Positions 11,446 through 22,881 are shown, counted from the stretch's first letter. The stretch is DNA of 64,000 nt from Spongilla lacustris (GCA_949361645.1 OX442422.1:7287534-7351533), one strand, 5' to 3'. Notes: generated from the letters alone by a model not told the origin. Numbers and translations are program-made.

Positions 11446-12190
11446 AGTACGTGTATGGAACGAAAAGGGGAGCTGTGTAGGTTTTTGACCTTTGAACAAT
11501 TGCATCTACCCATGTCCAAGAGACTGGCTTAACTAATTATTTAGACTGGCTAAGCTACATGTAGTTAAATATTCCATTACAGTATTTAAGGTATAGTGCA
11601 TTGAACCATTTGCTGTCTTATTATTGTGCTATAAGATCGTCCTAACTGACTGGGCCGTCATCTCGATGATACACGTTAGGGCTTGAATACAAGCAGCTTG
11701 GTAGGCATGAATATGCCTTATTGTGCATGCCATTGTAGGTACTCATAGCTACTTACAAAGAAAGTGGCAGAAGAGGACACCTCAATGGTGTGATGGTGAC
11801 ATTTAAGAGATTGAGAAGGTGAAGAATGAAGTCACGAAGGAAGGGGTGTATTATGCTTAATTTTTAAACAATACTTGTCTTATAGGGTCTGTGAGCAAGA
11901 CCAATAAATAAAAACATCCTGTTAGACTAGTACAGATTTGAAAGCAAGGAAACAAGAGCCTAGTAGAATACATACATGTGTATTAATATTATATTTACCA
12001 CATGCAAAACATAATTCCTACATGAGTGCTAATATTACATATTTTCAACCCTTCTTGTTTGTTTTTTTGCAACAAAGAGCCCAGCAGATCTGCCAATACA
12101 TGCATGCATAGCCAGACATGACATAATCCTCTCCTCCCTCCAATTCTTATATCATTCTTCTCAAGTTATAAGATTTGCACACCCTATACC
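11446..12190. other. gene A intron, no feature seen
   Basis: No convincing coding, RNA or repeat structure was seen apart from short AT-rich stretches. Confidence 0.5.
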
Positions 12191-12197
12191 CACTCAC

Positions 12198-12299
12198 CCT
12201 ATCCATAATGTTCACATCAATACCAGGAGTGGAAAGGAGATGTTCCACACAAGTAGTATGACCTTCCCTTGCAGCATTGTGTAATGGAGTATGACCACC
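12198..12299 (-). CDS. gene A ankyrin exon, first full repeat
   Basis: A 102-bp, phase 0-0 exon (acceptor TCCAG, donor AGG|GTGAGT) coding GGHTPLHNAAREGHTTCVEH then LLSTPGIDVNIMDR. It is the first canonical repeat after the cap exon at 14308-14406, although another exon could hide in the 2-kb intron between them. Confidence 0.88.
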
Positions 12300-13151
12300 C
12301 TGGAATGGACACAACAATTCATCTGTACAGTATGTTGGATTCAATGTTACTAACAAAGAGATAATAACTAAGGTGGGAGAAGATCAAGATTTAAGTATGT
12401 ATGTAATTAAACACTTATTGATTTTAGAGAAGTACATACATGTATTATATACTAGGGCTCATGTAGTTATTGTGAATTTGATAAAAAATGAGAGACTCTA
12501 TCTGCAGGGGCGTTGGAAGGCATAAAAAATTGGACCGGCAAATGAATAAATATTGCAGTGGGTGGAGATGAAGGGGGTGGGTGCCCAGCCAGGGGCATAG
12601 GGGTTCGAGTGCTGCAAGCTCCCCCATCAGGGTTTGGGGCTCCGCCCCAGAAGCTTTGCAAATTGTGCATTAATGTCCTAATATTGCAGGTTCGCTGCCC
12701 AAAAAATCATGGCAATGAATTCGAAATTGCAATTATACATTTTAAATGCTTGTTGGGGTGCGGCTTTTTATTAAATGAGGCACAAGATACATGTAATTAC
12801 ATATTTATGCATCAAATATAGTTTTACTTGATCATTTATTTTACATGCGTCCAAGAAGCCACAGCCAATGATCATTTCCTTGAATTCCTCGGAAATATCA
12901 TCCATCGATAAAGCGCTTCTCCGGATGAACGTTTAACAACATTACGTGGTTTAGTCTGCTTTGATACATAGTATTCCGCAAGTATGTCTTCAAACGTCTC
13001 ATTGAAGAAAAGCTGCGTTCACTAGAAGCATTCGTTGCAGGCATTACAAGAATCAGTCGCGCCAATTTTCACACTTCACTAAAAGATTAATAGTGATGAA
13101 ATGTCTGTTGCTAAGTGAATATATTTAGACTGTTGAAAGCATCCAGTTATG

Positions 13152-13431
13152 AATAAATACAAACATTCTCTATGAGAAAGTTGTTGGTATGTAGGATTTG
13201 AAGGCAATAGTGATGTAAAAAGCAGGGAAACAAGGGTTGAATGATAAGCCAATAGTCCTATATTTAATTTAGCACATGCATGAACTATTGTCCTACAGTG
13301 TGTGCCGGGCTAAATATAGGACTATTGAGTTTTTCCTTATCATTCAACCCTTGATTCCCTGCTTTTTACACCACTATTGCCTTTCAAATCCTATATACCA
13401 CCAACTTTCTCATAGAGAATGTTTTTATTTA
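13152..13431. repeat. palindromic MITE (family F2)
   Basis: Two arms of about 130 bp meet near 13290. The outer ends are AATAAATACAAACATTCTCTA and its near complement TAGAGAATGTTTTTATTT. Further in, GGTATGTAGGATTTGAAGGC pairs with GCCTTTCAAATCCTATATACC. The end sequence (CTCTCTAT.GAGAAAG ... GGTATGTAGGATT) recurs at 42080-42383. No protein is encoded. Confidence 0.85.
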
Positions 13432-14307
13432 CATTGAACTTGTTACCATAGTTATTTTACTCCCTGTGTGTGGGTACGCTGGCCTTAGTTCACAACTCCT
13501 CAAACATATAAGAAATGATTCTAGACTGTACACTGTAAGTTTAGTCAGAGGGCTTACCACAAGCACCATAATATTCTTGTCTACACATGCAGGCACTTAC
13601 TCAGGCATAGTATACCCTTGCGTGGTCTAGCTACATGTACACTAAGGACTAAGCGGGCAATAGCATAGATAATCATAATTGAGAGACTATCTATGGCAAT
13701 AGCACGGTGACTTTCCACTTCCAGCGGGACGACAAATGAAGCCATCTTTGCCTTAGGAAACTAATCATGGCGAACCTTCACATGATTCACGGTAACCCAA
13801 CTGCTGGGAAACCCTCTCGCAATATGTATGTCTGGATATACAGCAATTAATGACAATTGAATAGTTCCAAATTCCTAAGAGGGTCATAGAGTACACTGAA
13901 ATCTGATTCGTACTTAGCATCAACATTCCAACACTAGCACACGGAATGTTGCCTATAGTCTCCAGATGTAATATCTCATTTATTAAGTCAGGGCATGTGA
14001 AACTAAGCAGTTGGCTGAGGGTCTAGTTACCTGCACTGTTGAACACTGCAGGGTAATTACTAAGTACAAGAAAACTGGAAGTGCAAGCAGTCCTTATCCA
14101 TACATTACAGCATTGGTGAATGATGGAAAGGGTGGTGGAGCTACATATTTATGAGGGTGTATTTCCCCTCTCTATTTCCTAATTCAAAAATCATGACATA
14201 TTGCTGTATATGTTATTTGAGCACAGAAATCTGGTCGGTTAGCATGCAGTGGCAGATGTTTTAAAAAACAACTGTGTACATAAAGTAATAACCATGTTAC
14301 ATCTCAC

Positions 14308-14406
14308 CCAGTTAGTGGAATTAACAGATACTCCACTTTCAATCAGTTTCATCATTACACCAACATCACCTCTCCATGCAGCATCTCGAAGCTCCTTTTC
14401 TTCTTT
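14308..14406 (-). CDS. gene A ankyrin N-cap exon
   Basis: A 99-bp exon, 33 codons, phase 0-0, between acceptor AATAG and donor TGG|GTGAGA. The product (KEEKELRDAAWRGDVGVMMK then LIESGVSVNSTNW) fits an N-terminal capping ankyrin repeat: A..GD...+..LI..G..VN. It lacks the STPGIDVN signature of the downstream cassettes, so it belongs to an older, non-amplified part of the array. It is in phase with exon 4 upstream and the 102-bp exons downstream. Confidence 0.8.
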
Positions 14407-14956
14407 CTATTGTATACAAAGGAACATTCAATTTCACATAGACACTTCTCAAAGCTGAATTAACTAGAAATCACAAGAAAGGTTTGTATTTCACCTCTGC
14501 TTGCGATCAGCATCACTGATCCCCCCCACCCCCCACCCCCACTACAATCAGTTACATTGTAGTTCCTCGTTAAGTGGAATCATACGTGTCAAAGCTAATT
14601 TAATTCATAAAATTAGCATCAGTTGATTTTAAACTGACTCCATGAAGGAAGAAAGCTACATGCAGCCATGATACATTCTGGTGTTCGTGGAAACAGTAGA
14701 TGGTATTTAAAAGTGTACATGGTATCAGTGCAAAGGTTCAGGCAAACAGCTATTTCTAGTGTGACAGATTTTGCTTCCATAGCTAATGAGATATCCACAA
14801 TACATAATGCACATGCATATTAAATTTATTGAGGATTTAAAACCAAACTGTTTCATACATGATCATTCACCAAAAAAATGGATGTGAGCATGCAGATTAA
14901 ACCGCCACAGTGAAACGCGTGTATTTATTTAGACTACTACATGCATGCTACACACT

Positions 14957-15016
14957 GGAGGCCATCAGCTTAACATGGAGGCCATCAGCTTAACATGGAG
15001 GCCATCAGCTTAACAG
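14957..15016. repeat. 3 x 20-bp direct repeat
   Basis: The unit GGAGGCCATCAGCTTAACAT is present three times head to tail, just downstream of the gene A exon 4 donor. GCCATCAGCTTA-like sequence also occurs elsewhere in the window. Confidence 0.9.
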
Positions 15017-15075
15017 ACATGGTGATGTAGCAAAGTGTCATTTTATAACCATTGCACACTGCTAGGTCTGCTTAC

Positions 15076-15902
15076 ATTACAATGGTAGTCCTTTGTTATG
15101 ATCTCTGTCACACCAAGTGTGATAAGATTTTTCCACTGTGATTCATTCAAAGGAAACAGTACAGAGTATATACACAGTGGTACAGAATACACCAGCTCCA
15201 CACATCCATTGGCAACAGTGCATAACTTCAGTGCATAGTTTGGAATATTTAGAGTTGCCGTTAATGTTGCTTCAAATAGTCGAATTTCTTCTGCAGTGAT
15301 TTTATTTTTTTCAAGTACTTGATGACCTACCAGTTTTAATACAAGGTAAGTAGTGCCCTTTGATGATGACATACATGAAGGTGGGGGACATTCAAACATG
15401 TTCCGTTTGCAATACCTGTGCACCTCCTCTGCGTAGGACTGAAGGATTGACAAAATCTCTGTTGGGTCTTTTTGGGTTAACGTTTTAGCATCCATGAGTA
15501 CATGTTTCAAAACAGAACAATTAAACCATGTATAATAGTCAGAGAGTATTGCTAAACAGTCTGAGTGATCAGCCTCCTTGATCTCCTTCCGTCTGTCTTT
15601 AAGCATAAACACATCTTTTTTCATAGTGCCTGGTATATTTGAAAGGATATCCCTGTAATCCTCAATCGATACATTTTCCTTCATCCAATTTCGAAATTTC
15701 AGGACCATGTGGCGATGTTTTGTATCAATATCATCTGCATCATCCTTAAGCTTTAGTAGTAAAATATCTTTTTCATTCATAGTAAGTGTTTCAATGTCAA
15801 TATACAAGAGTTGCTGTCTTACTGGAATAGTACATCCATTGGTAATCAGTCCTTTGAAGTCACACTTTCCACAGCCACAGTTATCCTTGATAAAACGTTT
15901 TT
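15076..15902 (-). CDS. gene A exon 4: CGCGKC-type helical domain
   Basis: An 827-bp exon: two bases completing a split codon plus 275 open codons. The acceptor is TTTTAG|AA and the donor AAT|GTAAGC. It starts EKRFIKDNCGCGKCDFKGL, a compact Cys cluster (C-G-C-G-K-C). A largely helical region of about 150 residues follows (e.g. LRQ-like LLYIDIETLTMNEKD, and ILSNIPGTMKKDV). The tail after about residue 165 contains LVLKLVGHQ, ITAEEIRLFEATL, VANGCVELVYSVP and WKNLITLGV. I recall this Cys-motif-plus-helix arrangement from sponge Death/ankyrin proteins, but cannot verify it. The function is unknown; the position between Death domain and ankyrins suggests a regulatory or oligomerisation module. No disruption is seen. 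Confidence 0.82.
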
Positions 15903-16534
15903 CTAAAAGGTTATAGATAACACAAGTTAAATTTTAATAACATAATCACACAGGCTTTAGAAGGTCACTTTTGACATACTTAGCAACATAATAACAACCA
16001 GAACAGCAAAAGAACCTTAATTAAAAGTGTGTGTTATAGGCATGGTGATTGGTCATAATATAGGGACATCAATTAATTTATTACAAATCTTACAGCATAG
16101 GTACATGTATGTTATTGATGTATGCATGTATGTGACTGTTACAAATAAGTTAAATGTGTACATGAATGTGTGGTGATAAAAATACAGGGATGGGTAGTCT
16201 GATGTAGCCACACCCTCCGCAAAGTGCGAGGGTGTGGCCACATAAGACTAGAGGTGGGCATGAAAACTTTGTGTGTTTATAGCGTTCCGAAATATAACGT
16301 AGTGGGAACAAAGCTGGCAAAATTATTATTATTTTATTATTGTACAGTCATTCCCATAGCCATTGGATCATTTAGCCAATATATCTTTCGATTTCAAATT
16401 TTGTTATTATGATCAAATAGACCATGATTAGTTTTCCTTAGGACAAACAGGTCCGGAGATATTAGTGCACAACGATACAAAAAGAAACAAAAACTATATG
16501 GAACTATTGAAAACAACACTTAAAATGATTTGCA

Positions 16535-16560
16535 CCCCCCCCCCCCCCCCCCCCCCCCCT
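16535..16560. repeat. poly-C tract
   Basis: About 23 consecutive C beside the palindromic element at 16578. Length is likely variable and assembly-sensitive. 15910-16530 contains no other recognisable feature. Confidence 0.9.
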
Positions 16561-16577
16561 TTATTATTATAGGACTA

Positions 16578-18223
16578 CAGTGGAGAACATGGTAGTTGGA
16601 CAAATAATTTTTTCTCATAAACTTTTACTTTCGAATGGAGTATCTCAGTAGCCTTACATCTTTATTAAATATAATTGCACACACCTGAGCCTATACCACT
16701 TGGCCATATAAGCTTGAAAAAGAAATAGGTCACATGACTTCTAAGGCTCGTTAATTAATTATTTAGTGACACCTCTCCAAAACAATTTGTTCGTCGGGTT
16801 TCTCCACGCATATTGAACGGATCCCAACGAAATTGGGTTTGTAACTAAAGGACCTACGTACGCAAGTTTTCAGTCTTACGCATCTAACATCGGATTAACC
16901 GTTGTGCCGTTATTCACAAAAAGGCGCCATTGTAGGGCCTCAAGTGTTCAAATCGACGTTTTCCCATGCGCTTTTGATAGCTTGCAGGAATTTCAGGTTA
17001 AATCGTACGATGGGTATTCTATCGATTTAGCTACGGTATGAGCTCATTGCGATAAAACTACCGTACAAAACATGTTTTGAAACATCAGTGGCTTGGTAGT
17101 GTCGCTATTTTGAATAATTTCTATTAATTATACTATGAATATAATTTCAAACACTGCGTCGGTCCGGTTATTTCTGGTTATTCCAATGGCTGAGGGCGTA
17201 GCCTGTGTTGATAGAAACGGTTCTTTTGATAACCAAACCGACGAAGCTGCACCTACCGAGTACGAGTCGATCTTCAAGACGAGCTAGCAAGGCTGCTGTA
17301 TCGACATGGACAGAGTTTAAAAAGCGACCGGAAGTCAGACTCCACACCAAGTCACCAACTGACGCGATTGTTGAAGCAATCAGACTCTGGGATATTCCAG
17401 GTACGTACCTGGAATTTCCCAGAGTGCTTCAACAATCGCTTAGGGTACTTTCCTTGTGGAGACTGACTTCCGGTCGCTTTTTAAGATCTGTCCATGTCAA
17501 TACAGCAGCCTTGCTAGCCCGTCTTGAAGATCGACTCGTACTCGGTAGGTGCAGCTTCGTCGGTTTGGTTATCAAAAGAACCGTTTCCATCAACACAGGC
17601 TACGCCCTCAGCCATTGGAATAACCAGAAATAACCGGACCGACGCAGTGTTTGAAATTATATTCATAGTATAATTAATAGAAATTATTCAAAATGGCGAC
17701 ACTACCAAGCCACTGATGTTTCAAAACATGTTTTGTACGGTAGTTTTATCGCAATGAGCTCATACCGTAGCTAAATCGATAGAATACCCATCGTACGATT
17801 TAACCTGAAATTCCTGCAAGCTATCAAAGCGCATGGGAAAACGTCGATCTGAACACTTGAGGCCCTACAATGGCGCCTTTTTGTGAATAACGGCACAACC
17901 GTTAGTCCGATGTTAGATGCGTAAGACTGAAAACTTGCGTACGTAGGTCCTTTAGTTACAAACCCAATTTCGTTGGGATCCGTCCAATGTGCGTGGAGAA
18001 ACCCGACGAACAAATTGTTTTGGAGAGGAGTCACTAAATAATTAATTAACGAGCCTTAGAAGTCATGTGACCTATTTCTTTTTCAAGCTTATATGGCCAA
18101 GTGGTATAGGCTCAGATGTGTGCAATTAGATTTTAATAAAGATGTAAGGCTACTGAGATACTCCATTCGAAAGTAAAAGTTTAGGAGAAAAAATTATTTG
18201 TCCAACTACCATGTTCTCCACTG
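16578..18223. mobile_element. 1.65-kb near-perfect palindrome, Tc1/mariner-like foldback element
   Basis: The whole element is one inverted repeat with arms of about 825 bp and almost no spacer; the centre is at GGTACGTACC near 17404. Termini are CAGTGGAGAACATGGTAG and its complement, directly flanked by TA (16576-16577, 18224-18225). TA target sites and CAGT-starting termini suggest a Tc1/mariner/pogo lineage. The 142-codon frame at 17205-17633 spans the palindrome centre and mirrors itself, so it is not taken as a gene. It lies in the gene A intron between exons 3 and 4. Confidence 0.85.
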
Positions 18224-18532
18224 TAGCTAACTCACAAACTTTACAAATAACTCAGAAGTGGTCAATTTTCTTATTTATGTTATGTATGCATGTATATGCA
18301 CGGGTTAATTCAATGGTTAAAGGAATTTCAACTACAGATTGACTTAACTTTAATAACCTCCTTCCAACTTTAAAAAAAAAAAACTAATACATACATATAA
18401 TGCTTGTGTTTAAAAACAATACTTGTACTTTAATGAATCATACACCGGCTAACAAGTTATACATTTCAGTTATAGGCATTTGGTACATTGCCGAACTGAT
18501 AACATGTATATCTTTATAATTATAATTATACG

Positions 18533-19272
18533 CACCCTTTTATAACATTGTAATGTTATAAAAATGCTTCTTGTTTGAATCGCTACATGTACATGTATAT
18601 CTTCCGAATGCTAAACGCTATCGACTTACTTTTATACGTACTACACAATTTCTCTACAACAAATTACAATTTGGAGTCTTGCACCTGCTCCATGGCAGTA
18701 ATGCAATGTTCGATACCTGACAATGTTCAAACCCACCATAACTTTAGGTAGGAGTAATCAAATCGCTTCAAATTCAGTTTGTAGGTACAGAGGTCCTATA
18801 TATACCTATCGATTTGTATTGTCTATGACATCCGTTACGAAGATAAAGTTGAAAAAATCACGTGCACTTTTTCCCGCTCGATTCACACCAAAGATATAAC
18901 AATCACCTCCCCATACATTGAGCGGGATGTGATTTGCCCAAATCATTGGCGTGAATCGAGCAGGAAAAGTGGACGTACTTTATTCAACTTATCTCCGTAA
19001 CGGATGGATAAAAAATAAATGATCAATAGATATAGGACCTCTGTACCTGAATTTGAAGCGATCTGATTACTCCTACCTCAAGGTACGGCGGGTTTGAACC
19101 CAGTCGGTTATCGAACGTTGCATTGCTGCCGTGGAGCAAGTGCAAGACTTTATAAAGAAAAATGGTGTAGTATGAACTGTTGAAAATAGGACGTCGATAG
19201 CGTTTAGCTTTTGGAATATATAAATTCAAAACAAGAAGCATTTTTATAACATTATAATGTTATAAAAGGGTG
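18533..19272. repeat. full-length palindromic MITE, family F1
   Basis: Arms of about 360 bp meet near 18905. The outer ends contain TTTTATAACATTGTAATGTTATAAAA-like motifs. Each arm carries AGTCTTGCAC.TGCTCCA, GTTCGATAnCn, TAGGTACAGAGGTCCTAT, CCGTTACG.A and TTCCCGCTCGATTC in order. Fragments are at 262-420, 783-1127, 1140-1480, 41044-41284 and 43745-44133. Confidence 0.85.
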
Positions 19273-19427
19273 ACATTTTTGCGGAAGCTGTCTCATATAA
19301 ATACCATGTTTGATTTTTAAAATCTTAATGTAAAAGAAATGATGTATCCTAAGGTTACTTGAGTTTACAGTATTGTATATGCTTCAAATTCTATTTTAAA
19401 TAGTGCATTCATGTGCACAATGCACAG

Positions 19428-19709
19428 CAGTGGCGGCCTGGCTGGGGGGGCCAGGGGGGGCACCAACCCACCTGCCGCTTTATGACATGGGGCGCCACGG
19501 GCACCGAAGGGTGCCAGGCGTCAGGTCAATGTATTATAAAGCTTGATTAAATTAACAAATTAACTCGCCTGTATTGCGCATGTGCATGAGCACGGTCAAT
19601 CACTGTCACCTCCCCCCCCCCCCTCCCCCCCCTCCCCCCCGCTCGTTGAATCGGCCGAAGGTGGACAGCTATTTATTAACAACGCCCCTGGTTTGTGGGT
19701 ACGAGACAA

Positions 19710-19740
<31 letters not shown>

Positions 19741-19786
19741 TTCTCATGTGTGCCCCCCCTGCCATAAAGTAGCCAGGCCGCCACTG
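19428..19786. mobile_element. hAT-like MITE with 8-bp target duplication
   Basis: Termini CAGTGGCGGCCTGGCT and AGCCAGGCCGCCACTG are perfect inverted repeats. They are flanked by the 8-bp duplication ATGCACAG (19420-19427, 19787-19794), typical of hAT. The 359-bp interior is made of C and G homopolymers (for example 19712-19734) plus unremarkable sequence. Proline/glycine-rich frames over the tracts are artefacts. Confidence 0.88.
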
Positions 19787-19840
19787 ATGCACAGATGCCA
19801 TCAATCTAACAATACAGGACTATCACAATCATACAATTAC

Positions 19841-19930
19841 CATTCACTGAAAGTATTGGTGTTGGTTGTGTAATCATCACTTCCTGGACTTCTGCTGCAG
19901 CTTGCTGGGCCTGCTGAGCTTCTGCTTGGC
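19841..19930 (-). CDS. gene A exon 3: Gln/Ala-rich linker
   Basis: A 90-bp exon, phase 1-1 (acceptor CTTAG|GC, donor AATG|GTAATT). In the frame set by exon 2 it reads GQAEAQQAQQAAAEVQEVMI then TQPTPILSVN. The heptad-like Gln/Ala/Glu stretch predicts a short helix or coiled coil linking the Death domain to exon 4. Support is phase compatibility on both sides and an uninterrupted frame. It is short, so a chance match cannot be fully excluded. Confidence 0.7.
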
Positions 19931-19959
19931 CTAAGGAAGGAAAAGGAACGTATGAAGGA

Positions 19960-20078
19960 AGGGGTGCCACTCTTTGACATCATATGAAGGAAGGCTTGGA
20001 CATAACCACTCCATGACATCATATGAAAGAAGGGGTGGGGACATAACCACTCCATCACATCATATGAAGGGAGGGGTG
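19960..20078. repeat. intronic minisatellite, left part (about 41-bp unit)
   Basis: Units of about 41 bp read GAAGGGGTGGGGACATAACCACTCCATGACATCATAT in pieces. The array continues at 22405-22500 on the other side of a 2.3-kb insertion. Confidence 0.85.
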
Positions 20079-22404
20079 CACGGCTGTTTCAGGCCCATTG
20101 AACGTTGGACAATAAGACATACGTCCTGAAATATTGAAATGATTACATCCTCAAACATTACCTCAACAAGGACTTTCTATCTTCAAGCTATATAAGGATT
20201 GCACTTGTAGTCCAGCCATTTAAAAAACCATTTAGCGTAGTCATATCATTTTTCTATCCTTCGTGTGAATTACAAGGCACAACTCTGTACTGTACGAGAG
20301 TACCGCGATCAGATATCCTTCACAAAGATCGGGACACTAGACTACTGCCAATGAAAACAAGATGGAGAGTGGTGGCTACCTTGAAAGGCAAACAACTAAA
20401 TGTGGCCTGCTGAAATGACAGCGCTACAAGTCATCAAACATAGGTGATTTGACTCATTTTAAAAGTGATTTTTAATACTACGTAAAGGATACATGTACAG
20501 TGGAAACCATCACACTTGCTCCTATAATTTTTTTGTCCTGTTGTTTTGTTCACTTGAATATATTTCAATAACAATGAGCTCAAATGGAAATCTGACAACG
20601 CAGGTATAGTGTACAACTATTTTTCAATATATACTGAAAGGTAAAGAGCATCACGTGACTATTTACTTTAGTTATTAACACTTGTTGTGACCCCGGTACA
20701 AAAAAAATTGTATGCATAATTCCTCCTCCTGTAGGCAATAGATCTTAACCATATTCGCAATATGTCTAAAGAACAAGCATTAGCAACCTTTGGCCGCGTC
20801 GGTTTTTTAAGTCTGGTAAATAGTTACGGTATTATCGAGCTAGATATGCGTTTTTAGCTCGCAAAAGCTTAGCGATGCAATTTCGTAGTACGCTCTCACT
20901 GGACTGCTATATTTCGTTTCCGAGTCGTCACATGTTAGATCTATCGCGAAATCATACTTGGGAGGCAATAGACCCTCCTTTGCCGTTAAAAAAGTGCCAT
21001 CAAAGCTGAGTACCTGAAAACCTTTGCCATATCGCATTTGAACGTCATCATTGCGTCATTTTGTATCATGAATATATTTATAATATGACGAAATCAGTAG
21101 CATCAAATCGGGCAGGTTACAAGAAACGTCAAAGAGCAAGAGGCAACTCTAAAGCTGGAAGCGAAGCGGACCCAATTAGCTATTTAGAAGTTGCCATCAA
21201 GGATTGGAAGCTTTGGCCCGAGTTTGGGTGATAGAACGCTAGCCTTGCGAATGTCTTGATGGCCCAAAAGCTTCCCAATTTGATGCTACTGATTTACTAG
21301 ACGTTCGCCATGAGTGGCTGCAAGATGCAGCATTGTTAGGTTAAGAACCGTTTTTACAATCCTCATTGAGTCAATGACACCATTCGTATTATCTCCGCCG
21401 ATACGTCACATTATAAATATATTCATGATACAAAATGATGCAATGATGACGTGTTCATCACGATATGGCAGAGGTTTTTAGGTACTCAGCTCTGATGGCA
21501 CTTTTTTAACGGCAAAGGAGGGTCTATTGCCTCCCAAGTACGATTTCGCGATAGATCTAACATGTGACGACTCGGAAACGAAATATAGCAGTCCAGTGAG
21601 AGCGTACTACGAAATTGCATCGCTAAGCTTTTACGAGCTAAAAATGCATATCTAGCTCGATAATACCGTAATTATTTACCGGACTTAAAAACCGACGCGG
21701 CCAAAGGTTGCTAATGCTTGTTCTTACATATATTGCAAATATGGTTAAGATATATTGCCTACAGGAGAAGGAATTATGCTTACAACTTTTTTTGTACTGG
21801 GGTCACAACAAGTGTTAATAACTAAAGTAAATAGTCACGTAAACTTTGTGGGTACACCATTACATCCTCCTCAGTTCAAAATGCCATACCAAACACCTTC
21901 TGCAAGGCCTGAGTATATGCCTCACACTGGTAGGTGTGTCCTTTTTGTTTTCTCTTCTGTCATGCACTGCAACTGACCTTGGTGGTGGTGGTAATCCATT
22001 CAACCTGTATAACACCGCATCATTATTCATAGAAAACAAGCAGACTGTTTAGGCCGAAAACATCCTGCCACACTGAGTGAATGACATTAACCTGTCACCT
22101 GAAGTGTTAAAATTGCCTCTATGTTGAACGTACCAGTGAGAAAATTGGCTGCTCGATACAACTCGCGCTTCTTTAACACATGCTCGAGATGATGTATGCT
22201 TATGAAAGCGATATTATTGGAAGGCATAGTATTAATAGTTCGGATGTGTGTGTTATAGAGGAATGATTGCTGGTACTAATGCATCAGCTTATAATAGCAC
22301 CAGGTGTAAGCTTCAAGCAAGCCATGCTGTTAAACATTGCATGCCATCATTTGTAAATCATATACCGTAACGCTCTAATTATCAAACTAATTGTTACAGC
22401 CGTG
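20079..22404. mobile_element. 2.3-kb element splitting the intronic minisatellite
   Basis: The inverted termini are CACGGCTGT and ACAGCCGTG (9 bp perfect, 13 bp with two mismatches). GGTG flanks both sides. Removing the insert and one GGTG restores an intact minisatellite unit (...GAGGGGTGGGGACATAACC...). This defines the ends and a 4-bp target duplication. No transposase is recognised. It contains the large palindrome at 20653-21840 and is composite. It lies in the gene A intron between exons 2 and 3. Confidence 0.65.
20653..21840. repeat. 1.19-kb palindrome nested in the 2.3-kb element
   Basis: Arms of about 430 bp (20653-21086 and 21406-21840) begin ACGTGACTATTTACTTTAG and end with its complement. 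The 320-bp spacer has its own inverted repeat: ATCAGTAGCATCAAAT at 21090 faces ATTTGATGCTACTGAT near 21280. Starting at 21084 a 48-codon plus-strand frame (MTKSVASNRAGYKKRQRARG...) is basic at its start. I do not recognise it. The minus-strand frame 20840-21037 is an arm by-product. Confidence 0.8.
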
Positions 22405-22500
22405 GGTGGGGACATAACCACTCCATGACATCATATAAAGGAAGGGGTGGGGACATAACCACTCCATAACATCATATGAAGGAATAGGTGGGGGTACATA
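22405..22500. repeat. intronic minisatellite, right part
   Basis: Two to three further units of the 41-bp repeat (GGGGACATAACCACTCCATGACATCATAT). They continue the array at 19960-20078 across the 2.3-kb insertion. Confidence 0.85.
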
Positions 22501-22541
22501 TTACAAAGGTTTTACTCCTTATGACAAATCATACAATTTAC

Positions 22542-22826
22542 CTTCAGCTATTGGTGGTACCAATTCCTTCACCATCTCAGCAGCCTGATGATTCCCCACT
22601 TCTTCAAATACCTCCATCAAGGCTCTATAAGTAGCACGTGACCCTTTCATCTCCTTCCACTTTTCAAACATTTTGTCTCTTTTACTTAGTTCGCTCCGCT
22701 CTTCGCGATCAATGTCATCAATGGCCTGGAGATCCAACAGACGACGACCTACCACCTTCCAGTCGAAGCTGCACTTATTTGCTACTTTAAGCACGTGGTC
22801 ATTACTGCATAGCGAGTCCAGCGGAT
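22542..22826 (-). CDS. gene A exon 2: Death domain
   Basis: A 285-bp exon (95 codons, phase 1-1), acceptor GTTAG|AT, donor GAAG|GTAAAT. The product reads DPLDSLCSNDHVLKVANKC, then FDWKVVGRRLLDLQAIDDID, a charged stretch, MFEKWKEMKGSRATYRAL, and FEEVGNHQAAEMVKEL. These match Death-fold hallmarks: W..(V/I)G..L, helix-3 acidic segment, (M/A)..W....G..AT...L...L, and the final helix .N...A. Death domains mediate homotypic assembly of signalling complexes in the cytosol. The frame is set by exon 1 (CAA G|AT). Confidence 0.88.
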
Positions 22827-22881
22827 CTAACGAGAGTAGACTAGTATAAATCAGTGAAGCGATCATGCACGGCCACCTCAC

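Noticed and set aside
12505..12670. GCAGGGGCGTTGG start and GGGGCTCCGCCCC as a possible hAT-like MITE
   Set aside because: The opposite terminus and a target duplication could not be identified.
17205..17633. 142-codon open frame across the centre of the 1.65-kb palindrome
   Set aside because: Both halves are translations of the two mirror arms, so the frame is forced by the palindrome. No domain, start context or splice evidence.
19574..19784. Poly-proline / poly-glycine frames
   Set aside because: Translation of homopolymers inside a hAT-like MITE.
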